From: an uncultured Elusimicrobiales bacterium
Lineage (GTDB): Bacteria > Elusimicrobiota > Elusimicrobia > Elusimicrobiales > Elusimicrobiaceae
Direction of reading: 5' to 3'
Assembly (NCBI GenBank): GCA_905235355.1
Contig: CAJOLM010000004.1
Span: 1 to 42,080 of the forward strand
Length of the DNA stretch: 42,080 nt
Part shown: positions 22,407-31,287 of the stretch, piece by piece
How the letters are laid out: the number at the start of each line of letters is the position of its first letter
Position numbering within the stretch: position 1 is the first letter of the stretch
Notes under the pieces: model-generated
Databases searched by the model: none
What the model was told of the DNA's origin: nothing
What the model saw: only the letters and a program-made list of their open reading frames with translations
Position numbers and translations under genes: made by a program

Positions 22407-23111
22407 CTAATATCCCATTGGCATGGCAAAGGTCTCTTCTATCACATCATTGACTACCGGATTACTGCGCAGTTCTACAATCAGTTTCACATCAAGCAAA
22501 CTGTTCATATTACGGCTAAATCCATTGCGTGTAAACAGCGGCACAGGATAGTAAACTGACGAGGATATCTGTGTAGTAGGCGAAATATATTTCACATTGT
22601 TTAACACCAAATTTGTATCGTCTCCAGTGGTATCGTCATCACATTCAGCAAAGTCACTGCTACTAACCACCCGGTAAATAGCTCCTCCGCGGTACGCAGC
22701 AGATGGCACAATCGGGCTAGCATTGTCCGTTCCGCGTTTGAAGCAATATGTGACATATTCTGGAGTGTAAGAAGAACTTAAACGGGCTCCTTGGGAATCT
22801 ACATTTTTGGCTAACTTTAGTAAAGCAACAGGACTGGCATTATTCAATGTCAATTCTCCTGCGATTCCATCTGACGGAATATAGGAAGCTTCTGCCATAT
22901 CCTGACGCAAAGTACGTACAAAGATAGATAAATTATTACGCAGCATAATTTTGCTACGACCCACGCTCCCTTCCCGAGAGGCAGCCCGCGTTAGTGCCGC
23001 TAGCGAAATACCAATCAATCCAATGATCATGACAGCCAGCAACACCTCTGTCAAGGTAAAACCGCGAGAGGTACGGCCCAATTGGTGAAAGAAGTGATAT
23101 GTATGTCTCAT
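22407..23111 (-). CDS. Minor pilin, PilW/GspJ-like
   Basis: About 234 residues: a 17-residue leader (MRHTYHFFHQLGRTSRG) then FTLTEVLLAVMIIGLIGISL, with cleavage expected between G and F and E at +5. The size and the LTRAASREGSVGRSK continuation suit GspJ/PilW minor pseudopilins. I start at 23111 because ATGA overlaps the PilV-like stop; a start at 23129 is also open. Minor pilins of this set prime filament assembly at the inner membrane. Confidence 0.75.
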   Translation of the reverse strand: MRHTYHFFHQLGRTSRGFTLTEVLLAVMIIGLIGISLAALTRAASREGSVGRSKIMLRNNLSIFVRTLRQDMAEASYIPSDGIAGELTLNNASPVALLKLAKNVDSQGARLSSSYTPEYVTYCFKRGTDNASPIVPSAAYRGGAIYRVVSSSDFAECDDDTTGDDTNLVLNNVKYISPTTQISSSVYYPVPLFTRNGFSRNMNSLLDVKLIVELRSNPVVNDVIEETFAMPMGY

Positions 23112-23602
23112 AAAGTAAATCCATTGCAAGTAATGTTAAATGTTACTGAATAAGACAGCTTGGCTGTAGTTCCTAACTGCAAACTATCTTTATCAGAGTT
23201 CTTAAGCTTATTGCGCACATCCGTGTTAGCCCCAACTACCGTATATGAAAACGAAGACCCATTAGACGTATCGCACATAGGCGGTAATAAACAATTAATA
23301 TAATGAGGATTTCCTGTAGCGACTGGATCCGTTTCATCTTGATACCCACACAATCCATGTTGATATAACGTACTTCCAGTAATTGCCGCGCTTGCGCTAT
23401 CAGGGACGGTATACACTTGCAACATTTGAGCTGCCCGGTCCACTGCCAGTGCCATTTCTTCGCGGATATCCGGCTGCGCCGTTTTGCGCGAAGTAGAAAG
23501 CAACACGCCAAAAGTACCGGTTGCTACTACTGCTAGCAACATCAAAGCGATCAACCCTTCTAGTAAGGTAACGCCTTTGTTATTCTTTAAAATTTTTCTC
23601 AT
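23108..23602 (-). CDS. Minor pilin, PilV/GspI-like
   Basis: About 164 residues from MRKILKNNKG, then VTLLEGLIALMLLAVVATG, the GspI/PilV-type helix (V at +1, E at +5). Start chosen at 23602, where GAGGGACG precedes the ATG; the frame is open upstream into the previous gene. The head has cysteines (CGYQDE, NCLLPPMC, ITCNG). Ten bases separate it from the preceding pilin gene, and its stop overlaps the PilW-like start. Confidence 0.75.
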   Translation of the reverse strand: MRKILKNNKGVTLLEGLIALMLLAVVATGTFGVLLSTSRKTAQPDIREEMALAVDRAAQMLQVYTVPDSASAAITGSTLYQHGLCGYQDETDPVATGNPHYINCLLPPMCDTSNGSSFSYTVVGANTDVRNKLKNSDKDSLQLGTTAKLSYSVTFNITCNGFTL

Positions 23603-23612
23603 ATCGTCCCTC

Positions 23613-24197
23613 TTATTTAGCGTTATCCTGCACGACCATGTCTCGTAATACGAACATGTGATACGGATCAGCTGCGGTGCTGTCGTAAGCATATTTTTTC
23701 CCGGCTTGATTGGTACCTAAAGCACCCACATATACCGGTCCGTCGGATTCCATACTGCCATCTGACGATCCACGGCAAGGGCTATCGGTGCCTGACCACG
23801 AGTTTGTATCGCAGATATAAAACCTATAAGGCAAGTCCGAAAAATCACGCCAATTTAAATATCCGCACGCAAATAATTGCCCAAAACTGATACCGGCAGA
23901 AACATGAGGCACGCCGCTGGCTATGACATTAGAACACGTCGGAGTTTGCTCCATAAGAGAAAGAATTTCTGAACCGGCAAAAGACCCCGCTGCCACATCA
24001 GACCCCTTGCTGATTTGATAATAATGCCGCCGCGCTTCGGCCAGTTTTTTCAGGGCCGCTTGGGCGCGTGCATTTTTAACATCATAACGCACAGAACGGA
24101 AAATCGGCATAGCAAAACTCATTACTAGTGCTACTAGTGCGATAACTAGTAATACAAATAAAATTTCCATGAGGGTAAAACCTTTTTTGTGCGTCAT
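23613..24197 (-). CDS. Pseudopilin (GspG/GspH-like)
   Basis: A 194-residue prepilin with leader MTHKKG, then FTLMEILFVLLVIALVALV and an ALKKLAEARRHYYQISKG helix. The head contains CSNVI, FACGYLNWRDF and YRFYICDTN, motifs partly shared with the frameshifted pilin just upstream (LIACGYL and YFTFYSC), so the two are paralogues. E at mature +5 is present. It is a probable minor pilin of the same operon. Confidence 0.78.
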   Translation of the reverse strand: MTHKKGFTLMEILFVLLVIALVALVMSFAMPIFRSVRYDVKNARAQAALKKLAEARRHYYQISKGSDVAAGSFAGSEILSLMEQTPTCSNVIASGVPHVSAGISFGQLFACGYLNWRDFSDLPYRFYICDTNSWSGTDSPCRGSSDGSMESDGPVYVGALGTNQAGKKYAYDSTAADPYHMFVLRDMVVQDNAK

Positions 24198-24215
24198 ATT
24201 TATCTGTCCTTAAAA

Positions 24216-24696
24216 TTAAAGTGCTAATTCTATCCCTATTCCGTCTTGGCTTACACAGTATCTTTTATTTTTATATGAGGCAGGTACACGCGCTGTTGAT
24301 TTGGCACTCATACAAGCAAGATAATCGGCACTACACCCAGCCCCAGCTGCACGAATAGAAAGTGAAATATGTACCAGACCAGTCTGAATTGTCCAAATAT
24401 CCGCACGCAATCAGCTGATTGATAGGTACGGAAGTCTGCATGCCTAAACGAAATATACAATCGGTATCACGAGACACATTCGTCATTTGACCGGCGGCAG
24501 AAAAAGTTAGATTTGGATAATCTATCCAAGCACGCTCTAAGGCATTTGCCAATTGGTCCGTCTGGGCTTTCGCCTGGGTCCAACGCCCCTCTGCCACAGA
24601 ATTACGATATTGTGTGGTCGCAAAGGCTGCCAGCAGCCCGATAATGGTGGCTGCTACCAATAATTCTACCAATGTAAATCCTTTTTTATTTATCAT
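24216..24696 (-). pseudogene. Pseudopilin gene with frameshift near its 3' part
   Basis: It begins MINKKG then FTLVELLVAATIIGLLAAF, a normal prepilin start. The frame holds through IACGYLDNSDWSGTYFTFYSC and then meets a stop at 24331-24333. Another frame, open to 24216, continues with pilin-like text: GAGCSADYLACMSAKSTARV, ASYKNKRYCVSQDGIGIEL. Joining the frames at about 24345-24355 (one base too many, near a run of four C) restores a ~160-residue protein. It may be a pseudogene, programmed or phase-variable shift, or a sequence error. It is flanked by intact pilin genes in the operon. Confidence 0.7.
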
Positions 24697-24700
24697 ACGT

Positions 24701-25171
24701 TTACTGTATAAACTGTCCATATTTATCAATGGCCGCACACGGATATTGGCTGCCGCTGCGGGTATCTTTCATACAAACTATTCCTGCGCACGATCCACAT
24801 ATATTTTTCGTTCCGCTAGTGTTAAAAACAAATTGATAATCCATATACTTGTCCGACGTAAGCGGAAGTTTATTTAAATAATTATGACTTTGTAACCAGC
24901 CTACAAATTGTTTTTCATCGGTTGGCGGAGTAGTGCTAGTCGTATCAGCCGGAGTTCTAACCGTGCCCGAACGGGACAGAGTCGGATAATCTTCCGAAAA
25001 CATACGCATGGCATTACCTATATCAATCAGCACTCCCGAGGCGGCGCGGAAGCGGTTTTTTTCTTGTGCTTTTTTATACGCAGGTACTGCAAACATAGTC
25101 ACAATCACTGCAATCAGCACCACAATCAATACTTCCAGCAATGTAAAACCGCTACGCGCATTTTTATGCAT
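24701..25171 (-). CDS. Major pseudopilin-like protein (GspG/PilA type)
   Basis: About 156 residues: MHKNARSG leader, FTLLEVLIVVLIAVIVTMF helix, then AVPAYKKAQEKNRFRAASG. Four cysteines lie near the C-terminus (ICGSCAG, VCMKD, YPCAAI). It is the first pilin after the ATPase and platform genes, the usual place of the major pseudopilin in gsp operons. Start at 25171 with AGAGG upstream; a GTG at 25177 is the alternative. Confidence 0.78.
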   Translation of the reverse strand: MHKNARSGFTLLEVLIVVLIAVIVTMFAVPAYKKAQEKNRFRAASGVLIDIGNAMRMFSEDYPTLSRSGTVRTPADTTSTTPPTDEKQFVGWLQSHNYLNKLPLTSDKYMDYQFVFNTSGTKNICGSCAGIVCMKDTRSGSQYPCAAIDKYGQFIQ

Positions 25172-25183
25172 ATGCACCTCTTA

Positions 25184-26407
25184 TTATTGTCCACCGATTT
25201 GAGACAACTTGAAAATCGGCAAGAAGATAGATGCCACAATAATACCAATCAGCGAACCGACGCCCACAATCAAAATCGGGTCAATAACCGCCGAGAAACG
25301 GGCAATAAACTGGTCCACATGGTCAGAATAAAATCTAGATAGCGTGCCAATAATGCTAGGCAGTTTACCAGATTCTTCACCCATTAACATCATTTCAGTC
25401 ATCAGCCCCGGGAACACACCTGCTGCCCGGAACGAATCAGAAATAGACCGCCCGGCCGCCACTTCTGTCTTAGCTTGGCGCAGTGCATTTTGAATAATGA
25501 CGTTTGTATTGAAGGAATCTTCCAATACCACGATAGCGTTCAAAATCGTCACACCGCTGCGCAACAAGGTGGACAGAGTCGTCAACATACGAGAATAATA
25601 AATATTACGCAAGAAATTGCCGAAAATGGGCATAGAGATAAGGAAGGCATGCCAGCGTTTTCTTCCTTCCGGCGTTTTAATATAAAAACGGAACACTAAA
25701 ACAGCCACAATAAATGACACGATAATTAGCACACCGTGATTGATTAAAAATCCGGAAACGGCAAGCACTACCACGGTAATCATGGGCAGTTCAATATTAA
25801 AATCTTTAAAGATTTGAGCAAATGTCGGTACAATACCCAAGATAAAGTAAATCAGCACGCCCACAGATGCCACACACAAAATAGCCGGATAGGTGATGGC
25901 AGTAATAATTTTACTCTTCATGCCTTCTTGCATCTTAATATAGGCTGAAATTTGCTCCAATGTATCCGCTAGATTACCACCGACTTCGCCCGCCTCTACC
26001 AGAGAAAGCCAAATTGTGTCAAACGTTTTGGGGTGATGGCTTAAGGCAGAATGTAAGGAGTTTCCCCCCGCAATATCTTTAGCCACCTGGCTCAGTACTA
26101 ATCCTAAACGCGGACTAGAGGAATATTCACTGAGCAGCGCAATAGCACGCACAAGCGGCACACCGCCAGCAATTAGGGTAGATAACTGTTCGGCGAAGAA
26201 GGCCAACACGTAACCGGGTACTTTCCCGCCAACTTTTCGGCTTGAGTTCTTGTTGCCGAATAAAGAATGCCCGCCTTCTCTTACTTCCAGAATAATATAT
26301 CCTTTATTTTGCAAGGCATAAATGACACGATCCCGGCTCTCGGCATTAATACTGCCCTTGCGGGTTTTTCCGGCCGCGTCTTTAACGACATAAATATACT
26401 TTTGCAT
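25184..26407 (-). CDS. Pilus/T2SS inner-membrane platform protein (PilC/GspF)
   Basis: About 407 residues. It starts MQKYIYVVKDAAGKTRKGSI, the usual N-terminal beta domain. Two T2SSF repeats follow (about 60-185 and 265-390), each ending in membrane helices: FFAEQLSTLIAGGVPLVRAI and SRMLTTLSTLLRSGVTILNA are their paired signatures, with GNSLHSAL and GRSISDSF. Three helices are predicted (about 160-185, 215-245, 375-400). It couples the ATPase to pilin polymerisation. The start at 26407 is chosen for its AAGGG site and family fit. Confidence 0.9.
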   Translation of the reverse strand: MQKYIYVVKDAAGKTRKGSINAESRDRVIYALQNKGYIILEVREGGHSLFGNKNSSRKVGGKVPGYVLAFFAEQLSTLIAGGVPLVRAIALLSEYSSSPRLGLVLSQVAKDIAGGNSLHSALSHHPKTFDTIWLSLVEAGEVGGNLADTLEQISAYIKMQEGMKSKIITAITYPAILCVASVGVLIYFILGIVPTFAQIFKDFNIELPMITVVVLAVSGFLINHGVLIIVSFIVAVLVFRFYIKTPEGRKRWHAFLISMPIFGNFLRNIYYSRMLTTLSTLLRSGVTILNAIVVLEDSFNTNVIIQNALRQAKTEVAAGRSISDSFRAAGVFPGLMTEMMLMGEESGKLPSIIGTLSRFYSDHVDQFIARFSAVIDPILIVGVGSLIGIIVASIFLPIFKLSQIGGQ

Positions 26408-26414
26408 AAAACCC

Positions 26415-28148
26415 TTAATCCTCCGTTGTGACATTTAGAATTTCGTCAACGGTCGTAAGACCTTTGACTACTTTTCGCCAACCGTTTGCGCGCAAATTCA
26501 GTGTACCGGTTTTCGTAGCCGCTTTGCGCAGTTCAATCAAATCTTGCGATTTATAAATAACATTACGCATTTCTTCATTAATGCGGTATACCTCATAAAT
26601 AGCGCGGCGGCCTAAAAAGCCGGTTCCTACGCATTTCGGGCAGCCCACTGCTTTATAGAACGTCCATGTATTTACGTCCTTGGGATTAAAATGTCCTTCG
26701 GTAATAATTTTTGCCACCTGGCTTGCTTCTGGCTGATACGGTACTTTACAATACGGACACAAAATACGCACCAAACGCTGGGCAGCCACCAGAGCCAAAG
26801 AGCTAGAAAGTAAGAACGGCTCCATACCCATATCAATCAAGCGGGGAATAGCACCCAACGCGTCATTGGTGTGCAAAGTAGAAAGCACTAAGTGACCTGT
26901 TAAAGCAGCTTTCAAACACGCTTCCGCTGTTTCGTTATCGCGGACCTCACCTACCAGGATTACGTCCGGGTCCTGACGTAAGAAGGAACGCAAGCCCGCC
27001 GCGAAGGTAAGGCCAATCTGCGGTTTCACCTGCACTTGGCTGATACCAGCCAGCTTATATTCTACCGGGTCTTCCAGTGTCATAAAGTTTAATTCCGGTG
27101 TGCGAATAGTGGTCAACACCGCGTTTAAGGTGGTAGATTTACCAGACCCTGTTGGCCCGGTCAAGAAAATTAATCCGTGAGGCAAATGAGACGCTTCCAA
27201 AAAGGCTTTTTTCTGTTCCGGCTCAAAACCCAATTTGTCTACGTTCATTTCCCCAGTACCGCGGTCCAAAATACGAAGCACGAGCTTTTCCCCGTACACG
27301 GCCGGACACACAGATACACGGACCTCAATGACACGGTTTTGATATTTCATACCAAAACTGCCGTCCTGCGGCAAACGCTTTTCGGCAATATCTAGTTTAG
27401 ACAAAATTTTAATACGGGAAATAATAGCGGCTACAGAATCTTTTGTCGGCGGTGTGCGTTCATATAAAGAACCATCAATACGGAAACGCAAACTCACGCG
27501 CTCGTCAAATAACTCTAAGTGAATATCAGACGCACGCTCCGAAACTGCTTGTTTCAAAATAGCGTTTACCAGTTTAATATATTGGGAAGAATTAGCCGAA
27601 TCACGGTCTAAATCCAAATTACCGGAATCAATTTGCACATCTTCATCAGAAGCTGTACTAGTAGTACTCGAGCCCTTTTCGGCCTCGTTTACCACTTCTT
27701 CCAATAGATTTTTATGCCCATAAAACGCATCAATAGCAGATAAAATTTGGCTCTTACTGGCAATAAACGGCTGCACTTCTTTACCTGCCATCATGCGGAT
27801 ATTATCCATCAAGAACAAGTTGGAAGGGTCATAGAAGGCGGCGGCCAGTTCATTATTTTCAATAAACAAAGGAATGACCAAATTTTCACGAGCAAATTTT
27901 TCCGGAACCAATTTGTGCAATTCTTGTTCTCGTTCCGGATTTAAAATACCATTTTCTTTGGAAGCATAAGGGAGAGAAAGATGTTTGGCCCGGGCAGAAG
28001 TCACTTGTTCTTCGGTTGCAAAGCCGAACAACACCAATGCATCTGCCACAGAAGTATTATTTTGACGGGCATAAGTATCTGCACGTTTAATTTGTTCTTC
28101 ATTAATCGTGCCTTGTTCTAATAAAATATCAGTTAATTCTTTTGCCAT
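26415..28148 (-). CDS. Pilus assembly / type II secretion ATPase (PilB/GspE)
   Basis: About 577 residues from MAKELTDILLEQG. The N-terminal MshEN-type domain (1-150) is followed by the N2 and RecA-like domains. Walker A is GPTGSGKST (about 331-339), the Asp box MTLEDPVEY, Walker B DVILVGEVRD, the His box TGHLVLSTLHTNDA, and a zinc tetracysteine CPYC ... CPKC about 36 residues apart. This is a complete extension ATPase. AAGGAAAG precedes ATG 28148. No retraction ATPase (PilT) is seen in the window, so the machine may be secretory or non-retractile, or PilT is elsewhere. Confidence 0.93.
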   Translation of the reverse strand: MAKELTDILLEQGTINEEQIKRADTYARQNNTSVADALVLFGFATEEQVTSARAKHLSLPYASKENGILNPEREQELHKLVPEKFARENLVIPLFIENNELAAAFYDPSNLFLMDNIRMMAGKEVQPFIASKSQILSAIDAFYGHKNLLEEVVNEAEKGSSTTSTASDEDVQIDSGNLDLDRDSANSSQYIKLVNAILKQAVSERASDIHLELFDERVSLRFRIDGSLYERTPPTKDSVAAIISRIKILSKLDIAEKRLPQDGSFGMKYQNRVIEVRVSVCPAVYGEKLVLRILDRGTGEMNVDKLGFEPEQKKAFLEASHLPHGLIFLTGPTGSGKSTTLNAVLTTIRTPELNFMTLEDPVEYKLAGISQVQVKPQIGLTFAAGLRSFLRQDPDVILVGEVRDNETAEACLKAALTGHLVLSTLHTNDALGAIPRLIDMGMEPFLLSSSLALVAAQRLVRILCPYCKVPYQPEASQVAKIITEGHFNPKDVNTWTFYKAVGCPKCVGTGFLGRRAIYEVYRINEEMRNVIYKSQDLIELRKAATKTGTLNLRANGWRKVVKGLTTVDEILNVTTED

Positions 28149-28190
28149 TTTGCTTTCCTTTATGCTCTCATACAAATGTCATTCTTTGCA

Positions 28191-28221
28191 CTTGCCCCCT
28201 TTTGATAGCAAAGGGGGCAAG
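28191..28221 (-). other. Perfect 12-bp hairpin between secretin and ATPase genes
   Basis: CTTGCCCCCTTT (28191-28202) and AAAGGGGGCAAG (28210-28221) with a 7-base loop. No T-tract follows on the transcribed strand, so it is more likely an RNA stability or partial attenuation element that sets the secretin:ATPase ratio than a terminator. Confidence 0.6.
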
Positions 28222-28247
28222 TAAATAAGTCACAAATACCCCGACGT

Positions 28248-29810
28248 TTACTCCGCCAAAATCGTCGGTGTGATGAAAATAACCAAGTCAGTTGTCGTTT
28301 TAGACGTGCTGCGGCTGGTAAAGAGCCATCCCAATATGGGGATGTCACCCAAGAGAGGCACTTTACGAGTTTGGTCCGTTTCACGAGAAGTGAGCAAACC
28401 ACCGATAACAACTGTTTGACCATTTTTCACACGCACCAGCGTGGAAGTGGCACGAGTCGTTGTATCTTTGGTATTGTCAAAACCGGAGCTGACCAGGTCC
28501 GAATAAGACGGTTGCACATAGAGCGTTACATACCCTTCGCGGTTGACCTGCGGAGTAACCTGCAAGGTTAAACCTACCCGTTTTCTTTCCGCAGAAGAGG
28601 TGGCCATTTCAGTGCTGCCGCTACCTGATAAGGACTGCGTAAAACCTACAGTTGCGTCAGTAGAAGTGGTAATCGTCGCTGTTTTGTTGTTAAGCGTGAC
28701 CACTTTCGGTTTACCTAAGTATTTAGCTTCACCGCGGGTTAACAAGCTTCTCAATACAATTTTGAAAGCACTGAAATCCAAGATACCGGCAGAACTATCA
28801 CCGCTATCACCCCCCTCACCGCTATCGCCGCCAGAGGAGCCACTGCTTGTATCATTAGCACTGGGGAAGATCCAGTCCCACCCGTGTAATTTGCTAGTAT
28901 GATCACTGTTCCAGCCACGCATATATTCAGAGTTTACTTCACGTTTCGGCCCAGTGAAACTGACGAGTGTACCATCAGAACCACCATATTCAAAACCCAA
29001 AGTCAAACCGCTTGTCTTACTGACTTCTACGATTTGCGCTTCAATCAAAATTTGGGGCGGTTTAATATCCAACTCAGCCAAAATGTTTTCAATCTGAGGA
29101 AATACCTCTGCCACATCTGTAATGATGAGCTTATTGGTACGCGGATCTACTGCAATGCGGCCTACAGGGGAAAGCATACTCTTGATAATGCCGATAATCT
29201 CCGCAGAACCTGAGTAAGCATCTCCATTAGAAGAAGAGGAAGAGCTATTACCGTTGCTATAGCTAGAGCTCATATAGCCAGAGCTAGGCGAAGAAACATC
29301 CTGTGGCATGATGCTGGCTAACTCGCTAGATGCAGAACCGATGGACTGCAGCGAAATATAGCTTAGCGTATAAATTTTCGTAATAGTATCCGGAGCGTCA
29401 TTAGAACGCTTGGTAACCACATAACTATCACTTTTACCAATACGCTGATAGGTTAGCCCATGCACGCGTAACAGCGTGTCCAAAGCTTCACGTACGGTTA
29501 CCTTCGTCAAGGAAGCAGTCACCTTTTTATTGGCAAACTCTTCACTCATGATGAAGTTAATCTGGGCCTGAGTGGTAATACTGTTTAAAAAGGCCGATAT
29601 AGGTACGTTTGACACACGAATGGACACTTTACGGTCCAACGGAGAAGCGACCTCTGTTTCCTTATACAAATCCGGCTCACCAGAAAGTCTTACCGTTTCG
29701 TCAGCCGAGATGACAGTAGCATCTGCTACCGTGTTTTGTGCGCTTACCGTCAGTGGCAAACTAACAGCTACCATCAGCACGGCTAGCACGACTACTAAGC
29801 TATTTTTCAT
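28248..29810 (-). CDS. Secretin (PilQ/GspD)
   Basis: A 520-residue outer-membrane channel protein. Signal peptide 1-25 (LPLTVSA-Q). An N0/STN-like region with VSIRVSNVPISAFLNSITTQ, a second N-domain with VDPRTNKLIITDVAEVFPQI, then the secretin core from ILIEAQIVEVSKTSGL to the end, with the C-terminal signature VPLLGDIPILGWLFTS and TDLVIFITPTI. Two Ser/Gly-rich inserts (about 172-195 and 310-330) are low-complexity loops. It is short for the family, with few N-domains. A good AGGAGG site precedes it. It forms the gate for pilus or exoprotein exit. Confidence 0.92.
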   Translation of the reverse strand: MKNSLVVVLAVLMVAVSLPLTVSAQNTVADATVISADETVRLSGEPDLYKETEVASPLDRKVSIRVSNVPISAFLNSITTQAQINFIMSEEFANKKVTASLTKVTVREALDTLLRVHGLTYQRIGKSDSYVVTKRSNDAPDTITKIYTLSYISLQSIGSASSELASIMPQDVSSPSSGYMSSSYSNGNSSSSSSNGDAYSGSAEIIGIIKSMLSPVGRIAVDPRTNKLIITDVAEVFPQIENILAELDIKPPQILIEAQIVEVSKTSGLTLGFEYGGSDGTLVSFTGPKREVNSEYMRGWNSDHTSKLHGWDWIFPSANDTSSGSSGGDSGEGGDSGDSSAGILDFSAFKIVLRSLLTRGEAKYLGKPKVVTLNNKTATITTSTDATVGFTQSLSGSGSTEMATSSAERKRVGLTLQVTPQVNREGYVTLYVQPSYSDLVSSGFDNTKDTTTRATSTLVRVKNGQTVVIGGLLTSRETDQTRKVPLLGDIPILGWLFTSRSTSKTTTDLVIFITPTILAE

Positions 29811-29830
29811 CTATCCTCCTGTAATTTCCT

Positions 29831-30655
29831 TTACTTCAATGTAACCTTCTTTGTAAATTTTTGGCCTTTATATGTGAATACGACGGCATCCGGTTGTATA
29901 CTTACAATCTTCGCCCCCAACACACTTTGGCCCACAGTATATACCCTCTCTCCAATAAACACTTCTTGACCAATGATACCATTGATATGGATTTTACCAC
30001 GGATTTCTTTAGAGGGGTCACGCAAGCGCTCCAACTCCAACTGACGCTGCCGCTCTAGCTCGGTCAGACGCTTCTTCTCTGCATCTAATCTGCGCTGTTT
30101 TTCTAACTCAATGGCCCGCAAACGTTCTTCTTCTCTATGTTTAAGCAGCAAAACATCGTCCGGAGACAAGGTAGGATCACGATCTGTAACCGGTTTATAT
30201 GAAACCCGTAAAGGGGTGTTGGCTGGGGACGCTTGGGTAGAGGTATCCCGTACCGTAGCGGCTTGCTCCCCTACAGGAGCACCGGCTTCTATTGGCTGGG
30301 CATCAGAGCCCCCCTTTCTAGCCTTTTCTTCCGCATCTAATTCTGCCCGAACTTTTTCAATAGATACTGGCGGCAAGGTGGGATTCATTTTCTGCACCAT
30401 TACTTCTTCATTGGAAACATTGGAATTTGTAATAGCAATAACTCCCTTGTTAGCAGGAGCAGCAGGTCTGGCCGTTTGCGCCGCTTTGCGACGGGCCGGC
30501 GCAGGAACCGGTTTTGGCGCAGGAGCCGGTGCCGCTTGTTCTTCTGTTTCCGAGGGTAAATTCAAATCCGGCACGGCAGGTGCAAAATCCGAAGCTGCCC
30601 AAACAGACGCCCCGCTTAAACACAAGACTGCGATAAGAGAATATTTTATTTTCAT
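29831..30655 (-). CDS. PilP/GspC-like periplasmic linker protein
   Basis: A 274-residue protein with a signal peptide (KYSLIAVLCLSGASVWA-A), a Pro/Ala-rich segment (about 40-70), a long charged helix rich in Glu/Arg (about 165-215, ERLRAIELEKQRRLDAEKK), and a C-terminal ~60-residue beta domain: HINGIIGQEVFIGERVYTVG, then QPDAVVFTYKGQKFTKKV. That end domain is like the PilP or GspB/C HR domain that contacts the secretin N0 domain. It lies between pilO and the secretin, exactly where pilP belongs. Confidence 0.7.
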   Translation of the reverse strand: MKIKYSLIAVLCLSGASVWAASDFAPAVPDLNLPSETEEQAAPAPAPKPVPAPARRKAAQTARPAAPANKGVIAITNSNVSNEEVMVQKMNPTLPPVSIEKVRAELDAEEKARKGGSDAQPIEAGAPVGEQAATVRDTSTQASPANTPLRVSYKPVTDRDPTLSPDDVLLLKHREEERLRAIELEKQRRLDAEKKRLTELERQRQLELERLRDPSKEIRGKIHINGIIGQEVFIGERVYTVGQSVLGAKIVSIQPDAVVFTYKGQKFTKKVTLK

Positions 30656-31287
30656 TTTTTGCCCCCTGCCTGCTGCGGATTATCTTTAAATATTACCGGA
30701 GCAATTTTCTCTTTGAGAAACACCGTACTAATACGCATTTTAATCGTATTTTGCCCTAAATTTTCTTTCTGTTTATCAATGGAGAAATCCGTAACGCGCA
30801 AATATTCGGAACGATTTTCAATATCTGCCATTAAGCGGCCAAAGCTGTCATAAGAAATGTTTAAATCTACCGGAATTGTAGCTACCGTGTAGGCGCTATT
30901 GCTGGCGTCTTCCGCCTGAGCGGCCCCTACTTTGGGCAGCAAATTAGAATCTTTAAACACCGCCACGATTTGCCGTAACAGCCAGTCATTTTTTACAGAA
31001 ATGTCCGGGAAACGGGGCTCCAATTCCAGCAATTTCTTTTTATTGGCCAAATATTCTTTTTCGTTTTGTTGCTGCGCATGAACAGCATCTATACGCCCCA
31101 CCACCGTAGTTTGCTTGTTAAGAATAGAGGTGTTAACGTAACGGAAAAGGAAATACAAAATAATTACTGCAGAAAGCTGCTTCACAAACAGTTTATAATT
31201 ATTATCTTGCAGTACCGTTTTCATATCGCGAAATCCCGCTTTAAGAGATTCCAGCCATTTATTCGGATTTTTTATAGGGTTGTTCAT
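30652..31287 (-). CDS. PilO/GspM-like inner-membrane assembly protein
   Basis: A 211-residue bitopic protein. Cytoplasmic N-terminus 1-36, membrane helix about 37-56 (LSAVIILYFLFRYVN), a coiled coil, and a periplasmic ferredoxin-like domain with IPVDLNISYDSFGRLMADIE and YLRVTDFSID. This is the PilO layout, forming a dimer with PilN and binding PilP. ATGA overlaps join it to both neighbours and GGAGG precedes it. Confidence 0.8.
   Translation of the reverse strand: MNNPIKNPNKWLESLKAGFRDMKTVLQDNNYKLFVKQLSAVIILYFLFRYVNTSILNKQTTVVGRIDAVHAQQQNEKEYLANKKKLLELEPRFPDISVKNDWLLRQIVAVFKDSNLLPKVGAAQAEDASNSAYTVATIPVDLNISYDSFGRLMADIENRSEYLRVTDFSIDKQKENLGQNTIKMRISTVFLKEKIAPVIFKDNPQQAGGKK

Noticed and set aside
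30111..30689. 192-codon plus-strand frame
   Set aside because: Antisense to the PilP-like gene's Pro/Ala and Glu/Arg regions; shadow.
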